Shown one piece after another: positions 1 to 9,294 of a DNA stretch of 64,000 nt. The position numbers and the translations under genes were made by a program. The notes under the pieces were generated by a model. It saw only the letters and a program-made list of their open reading frames with translations. It was not told where the DNA came from and made no database searches. Numbering within the stretch: position 1 is the stretch's first letter; each line of letters starts with the position of its first letter. Source of the DNA: an uncultured Muribaculaceae bacterium (GTDB taxonomy: Bacteria; Bacteroidota; Bacteroidia; Bacteroidales; Muribaculaceae); contig CAJTUF010000009.1 in NCBI GenBank assembly GCA_910579675.1, positions 33,575-97,574 of the forward strand. The letters are read 5' to 3'.

Positions 1-989
1 AGCAGCATGCCAAGGGTGCCGAAGGTCGACCCTCCTATCACCACAGCCACCGAGATGAGTAATATCGGACCCCAGTACTCGACCAGCACCGCCGGATTGA
101 CCATCATGCCCACGGAGATGAAAAACACAGAGCCAAACAGATCCTTGACCGGCGAAACCACATGCTCGATCCGCTCGGCAAAGCTCGTGCCGGCAAGGAT
201 CGAGCCCATGACAAATGCGCCGAGGGCCATGGAGAAGCCCGAATAGGCCGAGAAGATGGCCATGCCAAGGCACAGGCCCATCGACACCACCAGCAATGTT
301 TCCTGATTGAGATAGCGGCGCGCTGCATTAAGGGCCGACGGAAGCACAAACACTCCCACCACAAACCATATCAGGAGGAAAAACACGAGCTTCGACACCG
401 ACATGAGCATCTCGCCGCCGGCCACTGTGTTATTGATAGCTATAGACGAGAGCACAACCATCATCACCACTGCAAAAAGATCCTCGACTATCAGCACAGC
501 AAACACCAACGGAGCAAAGCGGCGGTGCTGGAGCCCGAGATCGTTGAGCGCCTTGATTATGATTGTGGTCGACGCCATGGAGATCATGCACCCCAGGAAG
601 ATGGAGTTGATAGATGTGAAGCCGAGACCATGGCCTATGAGATAGCCCACGCCTATCATGCCGAGGATGTTGAGCAGAGCTGTCACAACTGCCGAGCCTC
701 CCGCATTGAGCAGCTTACGGAACGAAAACTCCAGACCCAGAGAAAAGAGCAACACTATGATACCTATCTCGGCCCAGAAGCTGATGTTGGCCTCGTTAGA
801 TACCGACGGCAGATAAGTGAAATTGGGCGACGCCAGAAAACCCGCCACTATATATCCGAGCACCACAGGTTGCTTGAGCCACTTGAACAGGAGGGTAGTG
901 GCGCCACCTAGGATAAGGATAAACGCGAGATCGAAGATAAGACCTTCGATATCGAGGGCTGCGGCTGCTGACGACGATGCTATTATCAT
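1..989 (-). CDS. Cation:proton antiporter, KefB/CPA2 type (partial)
   Basis: This is a membrane monovalent cation/proton antiporter that would exchange Na+ or K+ for H+ across the inner membrane. The reading frame stays open from an ATG at 989 to the left window edge, giving about 329 residues without a stop. It consists almost wholly of hydrophobic helices. The stretch LLFSLGLEFSFRKLL and the later FALGAFVMG-like helix (MALGAFVMGSILAG) are typical of the CPA2 exchanger domain. The C-terminal part, including any TrkA-N domain, lies outside the window. The gene begins 25 bases after the mgtC-like gene on the same strand, so the two are probably co-transcribed. The exchanged ion cannot be read from the sequence. 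Confidence 0.85.
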   Translation of the reverse strand, partial: MIIASSSAAAALDIEGLIFDLAFILILGGATTLLFKWLKQPVVLGYIVAGFLASPNFTYLPSVSNEANISFWAEIGIIVLLFSLGLEFSFRKLLNAGGSAVVTALLNILGMIGVGYLIGHGLGFTSINSIFLGCMISMASTTIIIKALNDLGLQHRRFAPLVFAVLIVEDLFAVVMMVVLSSIAINNTVAGGEMLMSVSKLVFFLLIWFVVGVFVLPSALNAARRYLNQETLLVVSMGLCLGMAIFSAYSGFSMALGAFVMGSILAGTSFAERIEHVVSPVKDLFGSVFFISVGMMVNPAVLVEYWGPILLISVAVVIGGSTFGTLGML

Positions 990-1014
990 AACCGTAAGTG
1001 TGATAATGGTGGGG

Positions 1015-1734
1015 CTAAATGTTGGTCTGGCTGGCGAGTGTGATCGAAGTGGTAGAGGGATGGAGTCGGCGCAGTTGGCCGAAGAGCTCCACATAGTCGG
1101 TAGTGGCCGGGATCAGCACCACCAGATTGAGACGTGTCGACGGCTCCGTGTACTCGTAATCGACAAACACATTAACCAGCGTCACCTTCTCCATAGTGAG
1201 GCAGTGGCGGTAGTCGTCGATGCTCTCAAGGATTTCGCTCACGCGGATACGTATGATGCGGGTCTCGGCCCCTACATGTATCCTATGTTCGATCCGCTCA
1301 AGTATAAGGAGGATAAACAGGATGAAGGCAGTAGCAACAAACGCCAGGATGTAGAGCCCTACGCCGATGGTCATGCCTATCGTGGCCACCATCCATATGC
1401 CTGCGGCCGTAGTGAGTCCCCTCACCGAGCCTTTCATCTGGATTATGGCTCCTGCACCGAGAAAGCCTATACCGGTGATCACCTGGGCAGCTATTCGGCC
1501 CGGGTCGCCGTTTTTAAGCCCCATATACTCCTGCGGCACATAGATCGACAGGATCATAGCGAGAGTAGCTCCCATGGATATGAGAGCGAAAGTGCGGATA
1601 CCGGCTATCTGGCCTTTGCGCTTGCGCTCCATCCCCACAAGCGAGCCGAGGATGAGGCTGAGGGCGAGCCTCACCACCGCCGAGGTAGTGGTGATCTCCA
1701 CCGCATTTATCTCTGCTATGAAATTATCCAACAT
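1015..1734 (-). CDS. MgtC/SapB family membrane protein
   Basis: This is a 239-residue inner-membrane protein of the MgtC/SapB family. The N-terminal half (residues about 15-150) carries several helices with the family signatures LGSLVGMERKRKGQIAGIRT and GIGFLGAGAI, the second followed by VRGLTTAAGIW. The C-terminal 90 residues form a soluble, ACT-like domain. Members of the family influence magnesium homeostasis, ATP synthase activity or acid tolerance. Which role applies here is unknown. It sits just upstream of an antiporter gene on the same strand, which fits an envelope ion-homeostasis unit. Confidence 0.85.
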   Translation of the reverse strand: MLDNFIAEINAVEITTTSAVVRLALSLILGSLVGMERKRKGQIAGIRTFALISMGATLAMILSIYVPQEYMGLKNGDPGRIAAQVITGIGFLGAGAIIQMKGSVRGLTTAAGIWMVATIGMTIGVGLYILAFVATAFILFILLILERIEHRIHVGAETRIIRIRVSEILESIDDYRHCLTMEKVTLVNVFVDYEYTEPSTRLNLVVLIPATTDYVELFGQLRRLHPSTTSITLASQTNI

Positions 1735-1777
1735 ATATAGGGCGGGATGGGGAAAAGGGCCGTGGCCCGGAGAAGAT

Positions 1778-2695
1778 TTATTTTTTCATCGTGAAATGGC
1801 GCGAAGCCAGACGGTAGTTGTCGGCAAAGAGCTCTACGGTGTAATCGCCGGGCGAGAGAGCCGTGTTGACGTTCCAGTAGATCTTCAGGCCGCCGATCTC
1901 CTCGCCGCCGTAGTCAAAGCTGATCTTCTCGGTGTAAGGAATCGAGCCACCTTCGAAGTTGAATGACCCGGCGCCACCGAGCAAAGAGCCCTCGGGACCG
2001 GTGATGCGGAGATACACTGTCTTCGTACCCACCGGTGTGGAGTTGTTCTGGGGTATTGTAAACGACACCATGAGCTGCTTGGCCTTGGTGATATTTTTCT
2101 CATTTTTGCCATTGCCCTTGAGAGCCGAAAGCGACACGCCGGTCACATTGAGCTTCTCGGCGAGCACCATCCGCTCCGACAGATTCTTGTTTTCGCGCTC
2201 CACAGTCGACACCTGCGATGCGAGCTGCTGGTTGCGGTTGCGTATCTGCGAATTTTCGTCGCGGAGAGCGGCATTCTCCTTGCCGAGCGAGTCGACCTGG
2301 GCTATGTAGTGCTTGAGGAGGGCGCGTAGGGTAGCCACCTCGTCTTTGAGCTTCTTGATCTGGGCGCTGCTCTTGGCCTTCTGCGAATTGAGCTCTTTGA
2401 GCAGCTCCTCGATCTTGTTTTTGGCTGCTGCATATTTGGTCATGATGGTATCGGAAGCCATCATGTTGGCCTGATCCTCGTATTGGGCAAACTGAGAGTT
2501 GATTGCCTCAAACTCATTCGACAGTGATAGCTGTTCGTTGGTGAGCTGAAGCTGCTCATTGGCGGCTCTGGCCTCGTTGACCTGCATCTTGAGGCTGGTC
2601 ATCTGCCATACGCTGATGCCTACGGCAATGAGGAGCACAGCCACAAGCGCAGCGGCGCCCCACATCATCGGAGTGATCTTGCTTGGTTTGTTCAT
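1778..2695 (-). CDS. Membrane-anchored coiled-coil protein, function unknown
   Basis: This 305-residue protein has one N-terminal membrane helix (residues about 11-31), then a long heptad-rich coiled coil (about 32-180) full of Glu, Gln, Asn and Lys. A compact beta-rich C-terminal domain follows (about 195-305, with VYLRITGPEGSLL and a final LASRHFTMKK). The topology suggests anchoring in the inner membrane with the rest in the periplasm. I do not recognise a named family, although proteins of this plan are common in Bacteroidales. It lies downstream of secA on the same strand, separated from it by a hairpin that may terminate secA transcription. Confidence 0.6.
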   Translation of the reverse strand: MNKPSKITPMMWGAAALVAVLLIAVGISVWQMTSLKMQVNEARAANEQLQLTNEQLSLSNEFEAINSQFAQYEDQANMMASDTIMTKYAAAKNKIEELLKELNSQKAKSSAQIKKLKDEVATLRALLKHYIAQVDSLGKENAALRDENSQIRNRNQQLASQVSTVERENKNLSERMVLAEKLNVTGVSLSALKGNGKNEKNITKAKQLMVSFTIPQNNSTPVGTKTVYLRITGPEGSLLGGAGSFNFEGGSIPYTEKISFDYGGEEIGGLKIYWNVNTALSPGDYTVELFADNYRLASRHFTMKK

Positions 2696-2743
2696 CTCTG
2701 CTTACTGAAGGTAGTGGTGAAAGAATGGGGGGAGTGGTTAATA

Positions 2744-2779
2744 CGGAGGCCGCACCTCTCAAGTAGTGTACGGCCTCCG
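2744..2779 (-). terminator. Hairpin after secA
   Basis: A perfect 9-bp stem (CGGAGGCCG at 2744-2752 and CGGCCTCCG at 2771-2779) encloses an 18-base loop, just past the secA stop codon. No strong T-run follows on the minus strand, so termination may be partial. The same GGAGGCCG stem is used in the strong terminator after galE. Confidence 0.5.
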
Positions 2780-2790
2780 GTATATATTTG

Positions 2791-5700
2791 TCACAGTCCG
2801 CGGCCGTGGCAGTTTTTGTATTTCTTACCTGATCCGCAAGGGCATGGATCGTTGCGGCCTACGCGGGGAGCGGCCTTGACAGGCTGTGGCTTCGGCGCTT
2901 CACCCTGCGGAGCTGAGGCAGCGGCGCGCATGGCGGCCTCGCCGGGATATGCTTCCTTTGAGGCGCGCATATTGGGGTTGGCTGCCGAGGGAGCCTCGGG
3001 CATAGCCCTCTCCACCTTGGGTGCAGGCTTAGGGGCGGGAGCGGGCTCCGGAGCTGGAGCGGGCTGAGCCTCGGCTGCGGGAGCGTCAGATGCTGGGCTC
3101 TGGGCGGGCTGCTCGGGAGCACGCTGCTGGGGCTGCTGAGGAGGAACACCCTGCGATGCACCGGGCTGCTGGGGTGTGTAGATCTGTCCGCGCATGAGCG
3201 TCGAGATAGCCTTCACATTGAGCTCGTTGAGCATCTGCTCGAAGAGATGGAACGACTCCACCTTGTAGATCACCAGCGGATCCTTCTGCTCATACGACGC
3301 ATTGCGCACACTCTGACGCAGATCGTCGAGCTGGCGCAGATGGTCTTTCCAGAGCTCGTCGATAGTGTGGAGCACAACATGCTGCTGCCACTCCTTGACG
3401 ATGCAGCGGCAACCGGTGTCGTAGGCCTGACGGGCGCTCACAACTATCTGGAAGAGGCGCTTGCCATCGGTCAGGGGCACCATGATGCGGCCTTCGTAGT
3501 GCTCCTCCTCAACAACGCGGGCTATGACGGGCATGGCAAGGTCGATGATGCGCTGGCCCTTGCGGTCAAACGACTCGATAGCGGCAGCATGTATGTCGTC
3601 GATCAGATCCTCCTTGCTCTTTGAGCGGAACTCATCTTCGGTGAAGGGGGGCTCGATACCGAGAGCCTTGAAGAGCTCCAGACGCATATCTTCGTAGTCG
3701 CCGGGCTGATTGTAGTTTTCAACGATGTTTTCGATCACATCGTAGATCATATTGGCTATGTCGATGCCTATGCGTTCACCCATCAGAGCGTGGCGGCGGC
3801 GCGAATAGATATATGTGCGCTGCTTGTTCATCACGTCGTCATACTCCAGAAGGTGTTTGCGGATGCCGAAGTTGTTCTCCTCCACGCGCTTCTGGGCTTT
3901 CTCGATCGAGTTGGTCACCATGTTGGATTCGATCACCTCGCCATCTTTCATGCCCATGCGGTCGAGGAGCTTCACCACCTTGTCGGAAGCGAAGTTGCGC
4001 ATCAGTGTGTCCTCAAACGACACATAGAACACCGACGAACCGGGATCGCCCTGACGACCGGCACGGCCACGGAGCTGGCGGTCGACGCGACGGCTCTCAT
4101 GACGCTCGGTGCCGATGATGGCCAAGCCGCCCGCATCCTTCACCTCGGCAGGAAGCTTGATATCAGTACCGCGGCCCGCCATGTTGGTGGCGATGGTCAC
4201 GGTGCCCTTCTTACCTGCGAGGGCAACAATGTCGGCTTCCTTCTGGTGGAGCTTGGCATTGAGCACATTGTGAGGAATGTGGCGCATGGTGAGCATACGC
4301 GAGAGCAGCTCGGAGATCTCTACCGAAGTGGTGCCCACAAGCACAGGACGCCCTTCGCCTACCAGACGGACAATCTCGTCGATCACGGCGGCATACTTCT
4401 CCTTCTTGGTCTTGTACACACGGTCGGGAAGGTCAAAGCGGGCTATCGGACGATTGGTGGGGATAGTCACCACATCGAGCTTATAAATGTCCCAGAACTC
4501 GCCCGCCTCCGTCTCAGCCGTACCGGTCATACCGGCCAGGCGATGGTACATGCGGAAGTAATTCTGGAGGGTGATGGTGGCGAAAGTCTGGGTGGCGGCC
4601 TCTACGGTCACTCCCTCCTTGGCCTCGATAGCCTGATGGAGACCGTCGGAATAACGGCGACCCTCCATGATGCGGCCTGTCTGCTCATCGACAATCTTGA
4701 TCTTGCCATTGTCGATCACATACTCCACATCCTTGTCAAAAAGGGTATAGGCCTTGAGAAGCTGGGTCACGGTGTGGACACGCTCTGCCTTCACGGCATA
4801 GTTGGCCAGCAGCTCATCCTTACGTGCCTGACGCTCGGTGAGATCAGCGATATGTTCAGTCTCCGAGAGCTGCGAGGCAATATCGGGTAGCACGAAGAAC
4901 TGGGGATCATCGGAGGTGCCGGTGAGCTCGTCGACACCCTTATCGGTAAGTGTCACCGAGCGGTTTTTCTCGTCGATCACGAAGTAGAGAGGCTCGGTGG
5001 CCTTGGGCATCTCGCGGGCATTATCCTGAAGATAATATGCCTCTGTCTCAAGCAGGATACCCTTCATGCCCTCCTGAGAGAGGAATTTGATGAGAGCTGT
5101 GTTTTTGGGAAGACCTTTGAAGGCACGGAACAGGGCGAGAGCACCCTCCTTGCGCTCCTCTTTGTTTTCTGAGGGTATCTTGGCTTTGGCCTCGGCAAGC
5201 AGCTGGGTCACAAGGCGACGCTGAGCATTGACAACCTTGTCGACATTGCCTTTGTAGTCGTTAAACATCTGGTCGTCGCCGCGGGCCACGGGGCCGGAGA
5301 TGATAAGAGGTGTACGCGCATCGTCGATAAGCACCGAGTCGACCTCATCGACAATGGCATAGTAGTGCTTGCGCTGAACGAGGTCGGCGGGACGCACGGC
5401 CATATTGTCGCGCAGGTAGTCGAAACCAAACTCATTGTTGGTGCCGAAAGTGATGTCGCACTCGTAGGCTTTGCGGCGGCGGGGGGTATTGGGCTGATGC
5501 TTGTCGATGCAGTCGACCGTTGAGCCATGGAACATATAGAGCGGGCCCATCCACTCCGAGTCACGCTTGGCGAGATAGTCGTTGACCGTCACCACATGTA
5601 CGCCGCGGCCCGAGAGGGAGCGGAGAAACACGGGGAGGGTTGCCACGAGGGTCTTGCCCTCGCCGGTGGCCATCTCGGCTATCTTGCCTTGATGGAGCAC

Positions 5701-6249
5701 GATACCGCCTATGAGCTGCACGTCGTAGTGGATCATGTCCCACTTCATCTCGTTGCCACCGGCGCGCCAGGTGTTGCGCCATATGGCCTTATCGCCTTCG
5801 ATGGTCACAAAGTCGCGCCCCTCGGCGGCAAGGTCGCGGTCCATCTGCGAGGCAGTCACGGTAATGGTGCCGTCGGGGGTCTTGGCAAAGCGGGCGGCTG
5901 TCTCGCGCAGGGCTGCAAACACCACGGGGAGATAGTCGTTGAGCTTGTTTTCGATTATATCGATGATATTTTTCTCGTGGCGGTCGATGTCGTCCCAAAG
6001 GGGTTGACGCTCGTCGAAGGGGAGGGTCTCGATATCGGCGCGGAGCTTGGCAACGGCCTCCTCGTCGGCGGCTACGGCGGCGCGTATATCGGCACGCACG
6101 TCGTTGATCACGCCGCGGAGTTCGTCGTGGGTCTTGGCCTCCATCTCGGGGCCGAGCGATTTTATTTTGTCAACAATGGGCTGGATCTCCTTGAGATCTC
6201 GGGTTGATTTATTGCCGAATATTTTGCTTAAAAATGATGCAAGCGACAT
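2791..6249 (-). CDS. secA: Preprotein translocase ATPase SecA
   Basis: SecA is the cytoplasmic motor that pushes unfolded secretory proteins through SecYEG using ATP. This copy has 1152 residues, in the large size class usual for Bacteroidetes (E. coli SecA has 901). The Walker A motif MATGEGKT is at residues 193-200. The DEVDSVLIDDARTPLIISGP block, the helicase motifs GTTSVE and ATNMAGRGTDI, and QLRGRAGRQGDPGSS are all present. Near residue 1050 a Gln/Pro/Ala-rich disordered linker begins, leading to a C-terminal zinc-binding SEC-C tail (CPCGSGKKYKNCH) that would bind SecB or phospholipid. The start at 6249 gives the expected N-terminus with the SKIFGNKSTRDLK block. Confidence 0.97.
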   Translation of the reverse strand: MSLASFLSKIFGNKSTRDLKEIQPIVDKIKSLGPEMEAKTHDELRGVINDVRADIRAAVAADEEAVAKLRADIETLPFDERQPLWDDIDRHEKNIIDIIENKLNDYLPVVFAALRETAARFAKTPDGTITVTASQMDRDLAAEGRDFVTIEGDKAIWRNTWRAGGNEMKWDMIHYDVQLIGGIVLHQGKIAEMATGEGKTLVATLPVFLRSLSGRGVHVVTVNDYLAKRDSEWMGPLYMFHGSTVDCIDKHQPNTPRRRKAYECDITFGTNNEFGFDYLRDNMAVRPADLVQRKHYYAIVDEVDSVLIDDARTPLIISGPVARGDDQMFNDYKGNVDKVVNAQRRLVTQLLAEAKAKIPSENKEERKEGALALFRAFKGLPKNTALIKFLSQEGMKGILLETEAYYLQDNAREMPKATEPLYFVIDEKNRSVTLTDKGVDELTGTSDDPQFFVLPDIASQLSETEHIADLTERQARKDELLANYAVKAERVHTVTQLLKAYTLFDKDVEYVIDNGKIKIVDEQTGRIMEGRRYSDGLHQAIEAKEGVTVEAATQTFATITLQNYFRMYHRLAGMTGTAETEAGEFWDIYKLDVVTIPTNRPIARFDLPDRVYKTKKEKYAAVIDEIVRLVGEGRPVLVGTTSVEISELLSRMLTMRHIPHNVLNAKLHQKEADIVALAGKKGTVTIATNMAGRGTDIKLPAEVKDAGGLAIIGTERHESRRVDRQLRGRAGRQGDPGSSVFYVSFEDTLMRNFASDKVVKLLDRMGMKDGEVIESNMVTNSIEKAQKRVEENNFGIRKHLLEYDDVMNKQRTYIYSRRRHALMGERIGIDIANMIYDVIENIVENYNQPGDYEDMRLELFKALGIEPPFTEDEFRSKSKEDLIDDIHAAAIESFDRKGQRIIDLAMPVIARVVEEEHYEGRIMVPLTDGKRLFQIVVSARQAYDTGCRCIVKEWQQHVVLHTIDELWKDHLRQLDDLRQSVRNASYEQKDPLVIYKVESFHLFEQMLNELNVKAISTLMRGQIYTPQQPGASQGVPPQQPQQRAPEQPAQSPASDAPAAEAQPAPAPEPAPAPKPAPKVERAMPEAPSAANPNMRASKEAYPGEAAMRAAASAPQGEAPKPQPVKAAPRVGRNDPCPCGSGKKYKNCHGRGL

Positions 6250-6312
6250 TATATTGCTGTGTTGGTGGGGGGATTCGTATTGATGATGATTTGATGGAGG
6301 GAGAGGGAGAGG

Positions 6313-7962
6313 TCAGAGCCTCAACGGAGAGAGAGAGGCGGCGTTGGGACTTCTGATGCGCAGCAGCCGCGCCACGGTGGGAGCTATGCGGCGGGCATCG
6401 ACAGGCTCGTCGATGCGTGCAGGCGGCACTCCCGCTCCCCAGATGATGAGAGGATTGGCGGTCGACGCGAGGCGTGAGAAGTGGTCGGGCCCTCCTTCGA
6501 GATCATCTACGGCGGTCCAGCCCGGATTGATTTCAAGTATGATGTCGCCGGTGTGCTCCACCGAGGTGTTGCGGCGTAGCGCGGCGGGATCTGCACCCAC
6601 GCGGGCTGCCATCACATCATCGATGGTGTAGGCGTTGCTCACTCCGCTCATGCGGGTGAGAAATTGCGCCGCTTCGGCGCGCACATCGGATATATCGAGT
6701 TTTTGCTCCTTGATGAGCTGATGGTTGAGATAGAAATGGCGGTCGTGATAGCCGGTGACCCACTCGCCGTTGCCGTGGAGGGCCATCAGATACATATTGA
6801 GGAGCGACCGCGCTTTGCGGCTCGAGAACTCGCCCGACGGCAGGCGCCAACGCTCTTCGTCGGGGCGCGACGAAGCAGGCGCGGGGAGGCCCGCCACAAA
6901 GATCAGTGTACGGTCGGTGCCCGGACGCTTGTCGATCGCCTTCATCAATTTCTGTATGTCGCGGTCGAGGCGTATGTAGGCGTCGAGAGTCTCGGCGCGT
7001 GGTGTTGGAGTGAGCGAGTATGGATAAGGCGCCACCGTGTAGCCGAGCGAGAGCATATCTATGCCCTGGTGTTGCCCAAGCATCTGATAGTGGAGCAGAT
7101 CAGTGGCCATGTCGGTCACCTCCTCATTGCCCTTGGCCGACACCTTGAACGACCGGAAGCGGTCGCGGCTATTGCGGGGGAAGTTGTAGCTGAAGCCGTT
7201 CTGGCGTGTGGCCGCCGTGAGGTCGGGATAGCTTTGGAGGGTACCGAACAGTGGCCCCCAGGCCACCGAGTCGAGGCGGCTGTCAAGCGGCGAATTATAA
7301 TTGCGCAGGGTGATGCTCTGCGGCAGGTCGCGGTAGTAGGTGGTCGAGGCCCAACGTCCGTTGATATCGTCGATCCAATAAGCGCCATTACCGGCATGAC
7401 CTGCCATGATAATGGCCCGCGAGGGATCGGCAGCGAGAGCATACACATAGGTAGGGCCATTGCCGTCGATGCGCACCTCATCGCCCAGTGTCGACACATG
7501 GATAGCGGCAGGCGACAGAAGATCGGCTGTGAAATTGCCCATCTGCGATGAGTCGGACAACACAGGGCGCGAGCGGTGTTTGCTCGGCTGATAGACATTG
7601 GCGGCGGGTATGCCGTTGACAGCCGGCGACGTGCCGGTGTAGATCATCGCGGCGGCGGCAACCGGGTCGAGCGGAGTGCCGTAGTCGATATCGCCGGCAA
7701 CCGCACCCTCGGACATAAGACGCTTGAAACCGCCGGGGCTGAGATGGGCATCGAGCAGTCGGAGAATATCCTCGTCGAGTCCCTCGACAAGAATACCTAC
7801 CACCAGCCCCGGGCGCTCTACGGCTGCCCGCGGCTCGGCGGCGATGGCCCGCGCCGACCCTCCGAGGAGGGCCACCGAAGCCATTATCGCGCAGAATAGG
7901 CGGTATGAGCCGGCGATCGGTAGACCATGGGGTGCCGGAGCCGGCTTTGTGCGGTGCTGCAT
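6313..7962 (-). CDS. Alkaline-phosphatase-fold protein, probable pseudoenzyme
   Basis: This exported 549-residue protein is related to PafA-type alkaline phosphatases and phosphodiesterases. The fold is indicated by LVVGILVEGLDEDIL near the N-terminus, MIYTGTSPAVNGIPA, and a LDAYIRLDRDIQKLMKAID block. The catalytic residues expected of PafA do not appear. The nucleophile Thr block (TGPGHAS) reads PVAAAAM, the DxxxH block reads APYPYS, the ADHG block reads AGLP, and the first metal Asp is Glu. It is therefore probably a binding or scaffold protein rather than an active enzyme. The start at 7962 gives a signal peptide with basic residues but overlaps the upstream gene by 79 bases. An ATG at 7884 forms a TAATG stop-start junction with that gene and is the alternative (523 residues). 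Confidence 0.75.
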   Translation of the reverse strand: MQHRTKPAPAPHGLPIAGSYRLFCAIMASVALLGGSARAIAAEPRAAVERPGLVVGILVEGLDEDILRLLDAHLSPGGFKRLMSEGAVAGDIDYGTPLDPVAAAAMIYTGTSPAVNGIPAANVYQPSKHRSRPVLSDSSQMGNFTADLLSPAAIHVSTLGDEVRIDGNGPTYVYALAADPSRAIIMAGHAGNGAYWIDDINGRWASTTYYRDLPQSITLRNYNSPLDSRLDSVAWGPLFGTLQSYPDLTAATRQNGFSYNFPRNSRDRFRSFKVSAKGNEEVTDMATDLLHYQMLGQHQGIDMLSLGYTVAPYPYSLTPTPRAETLDAYIRLDRDIQKLMKAIDKRPGTDRTLIFVAGLPAPASSRPDEERWRLPSGEFSSRKARSLLNMYLMALHGNGEWVTGYHDRHFYLNHQLIKEQKLDISDVRAEAAQFLTRMSGVSNAYTIDDVMAARVGADPAALRRNTSVEHTGDIILEINPGWTAVDDLEGGPDHFSRLASTANPLIIWGAGVPPARIDEPVDARRIAPTVARLLRIRSPNAASLSPLRL

Positions 7963-9191
7963 CGTGAGTAGAATATAAAGAATAGCGAGCGCACTCCATC
8001 GCTGATTATCAGCGGGATAAAGGCGCTGTTACAAGCCTGTATGCCGGCAATCCACACGACACACATTCCTATTAAGGCCACAAAATTAATCATTTGCCAC
8101 CACATAAGCAAGCGGCGTCCGCCTTTTGTCCATATCAAAAGCAACGGGAGCAGACAGAGCGGATTAAGCCACAGCAGTAGCCAGTTGGGCGACGCCGGAC
8201 CGTGGACCGAGAAAAACACCAGGAAGGTGATAAGACACCCGGCCAGACCAAAGATTGTAAACAATGCGGCATCGTAGCCACGCGATAGACGTCCGGTGAT
8301 TAGGTCGAAAATGGTCACCCCCACTGTGATCACAAGAAGCAGCCACCCTGCTGCCAACGGGCTCAGATACCATGGCGTAGGGGGTGCCGACACCCCGCCG
8401 TCGCGGCCTTCCACAATCACATTGGTCGAGGCCACCACGCTGCCCCCGGAGGGTAGTGTGGCTCCTTCGAGCATCTGCTGGAGTGCCACCGGCGAGAAGG
8501 TCATGGCGCGGCGCGCCTCAGGACGGTCGATTGTAGAGCCGAGAGCCAGATCAATGCCAAACTGATACCAGGGATAATTACGGTGGTAATAGCGCATGGC
8601 TTCGCGGAAACCTGCTGCATGGGCTATGGCCTCTTCGGGCGCTCCTAGGGTTATGGTGTCGGACAATGCCCGCTCCACCACCGCCAACGGACGGGTGGCG
8701 CAGTTGTCGGCCACATAATTGTATCGGTAAGTGCGGTTTTCGGGACGCAGGTTATCCTCTACGAGCTCCACCACTCTCTGTGACTGTTGAGGCGTAAGCG
8801 CAAGAATCTGCTCCGTCACCTCGCGGCCATCGGCGGCATACATGCTGAAAAAGCGGTCGGAGGGGGCCGCTCCGGCCATATAGTCGGTCTCGCCCTTGAC
8901 AAATCGGTAGACAAAACCGGGCGAAGCGAAGTCGAAGAGACCCCAGTTGACCACCACGTCGACCCCGCGCTGCTGATTGACCAGACGAAGGCCGCTGTGG
9001 CCCTCCAGCTCATAAATCTCATGGCCCGGAGAGCAGGTGAGCAGGCTCACACGCCACTCGCCGTCATGACTCGCCGTGGTGTCGGGCTCCGCCATCGCGG
9101 CCACAGGAGCCGCCGCTGCGGGCTGCTGAGCCTTGGCGGCCACGCCCATAGCAAGCCATAGAGTCATTATGGTCAGTATTCGTAATAACAT
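7884..9191 (-). CDS. DUF4105 (Lnb N-terminal periplasmic domain) membrane protein
   Basis: This 435-residue protein starts with a signal peptide (residues 1-21). A periplasmic DUF4105-type domain follows (about 45-240), with CSPGHEIYELEGHSGLRL, a NWGLFDF motif and VADNCATRPL. Four predicted membrane helices lie in residues about 275-410. The family is widespread in Bacteroidetes and has no established biochemical role; the conserved His, Asn and Cys suggest a papain-like or amidase-like fold. The stop codon overlaps an in-frame ATG of the phosphatase-fold gene as TAATG, so the two are probably translationally coupled. Confidence 0.8.
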   Translation of the reverse strand: MLLRILTIMTLWLAMGVAAKAQQPAAAAPVAAMAEPDTTASHDGEWRVSLLTCSPGHEIYELEGHSGLRLVNQQRGVDVVVNWGLFDFASPGFVYRFVKGETDYMAGAAPSDRFFSMYAADGREVTEQILALTPQQSQRVVELVEDNLRPENRTYRYNYVADNCATRPLAVVERALSDTITLGAPEEAIAHAAGFREAMRYYHRNYPWYQFGIDLALGSTIDRPEARRAMTFSPVALQQMLEGATLPSGGSVVASTNVIVEGRDGGVSAPPTPWYLSPLAAGWLLLVITVGVTIFDLITGRLSRGYDAALFTIFGLAGCLITFLVFFSVHGPASPNWLLLWLNPLCLLPLLLIWTKGGRRLLMWWQMINFVALIGMCVVWIAGIQACNSAFIPLIISDGVRSLFFIFYSRCSTAQSRLRHPMVYRSPAHTAYSAR

Positions 9192-9223
9192 ATCTTAAAT
9201 GTGGTGAATGACTTATCCGCGAC

Positions 9224-9255
9224 GGCGCGGGACTCCCATACGGGAATCTCGCGCC
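9224..9255 (-). terminator. Hairpin after the aminopeptidase gene
   Basis: A two-part hairpin lies in the 103-base gap after the aminopeptidase stop codon. The outer stem is GGCGCGGGA with TCTCGCGCC, and the inner stem is TCCC with GGGA around ATAC. It lacks a clear T-run, so it is a weak intrinsic-terminator candidate. Confidence 0.4.
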
Positions 9256-9294
9256 GGGCGATATTCTGTATCTGCTTTTTAAACGTCAGAAGGG

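Noticed and set aside
1757..1768. GGGCC-GT-GGCCC palindrome after the coiled-coil gene as a terminator
   Set aside because: The loop would be only two to four bases, with a short stem; four T follow on the minus strand, but the signal is too weak to call.
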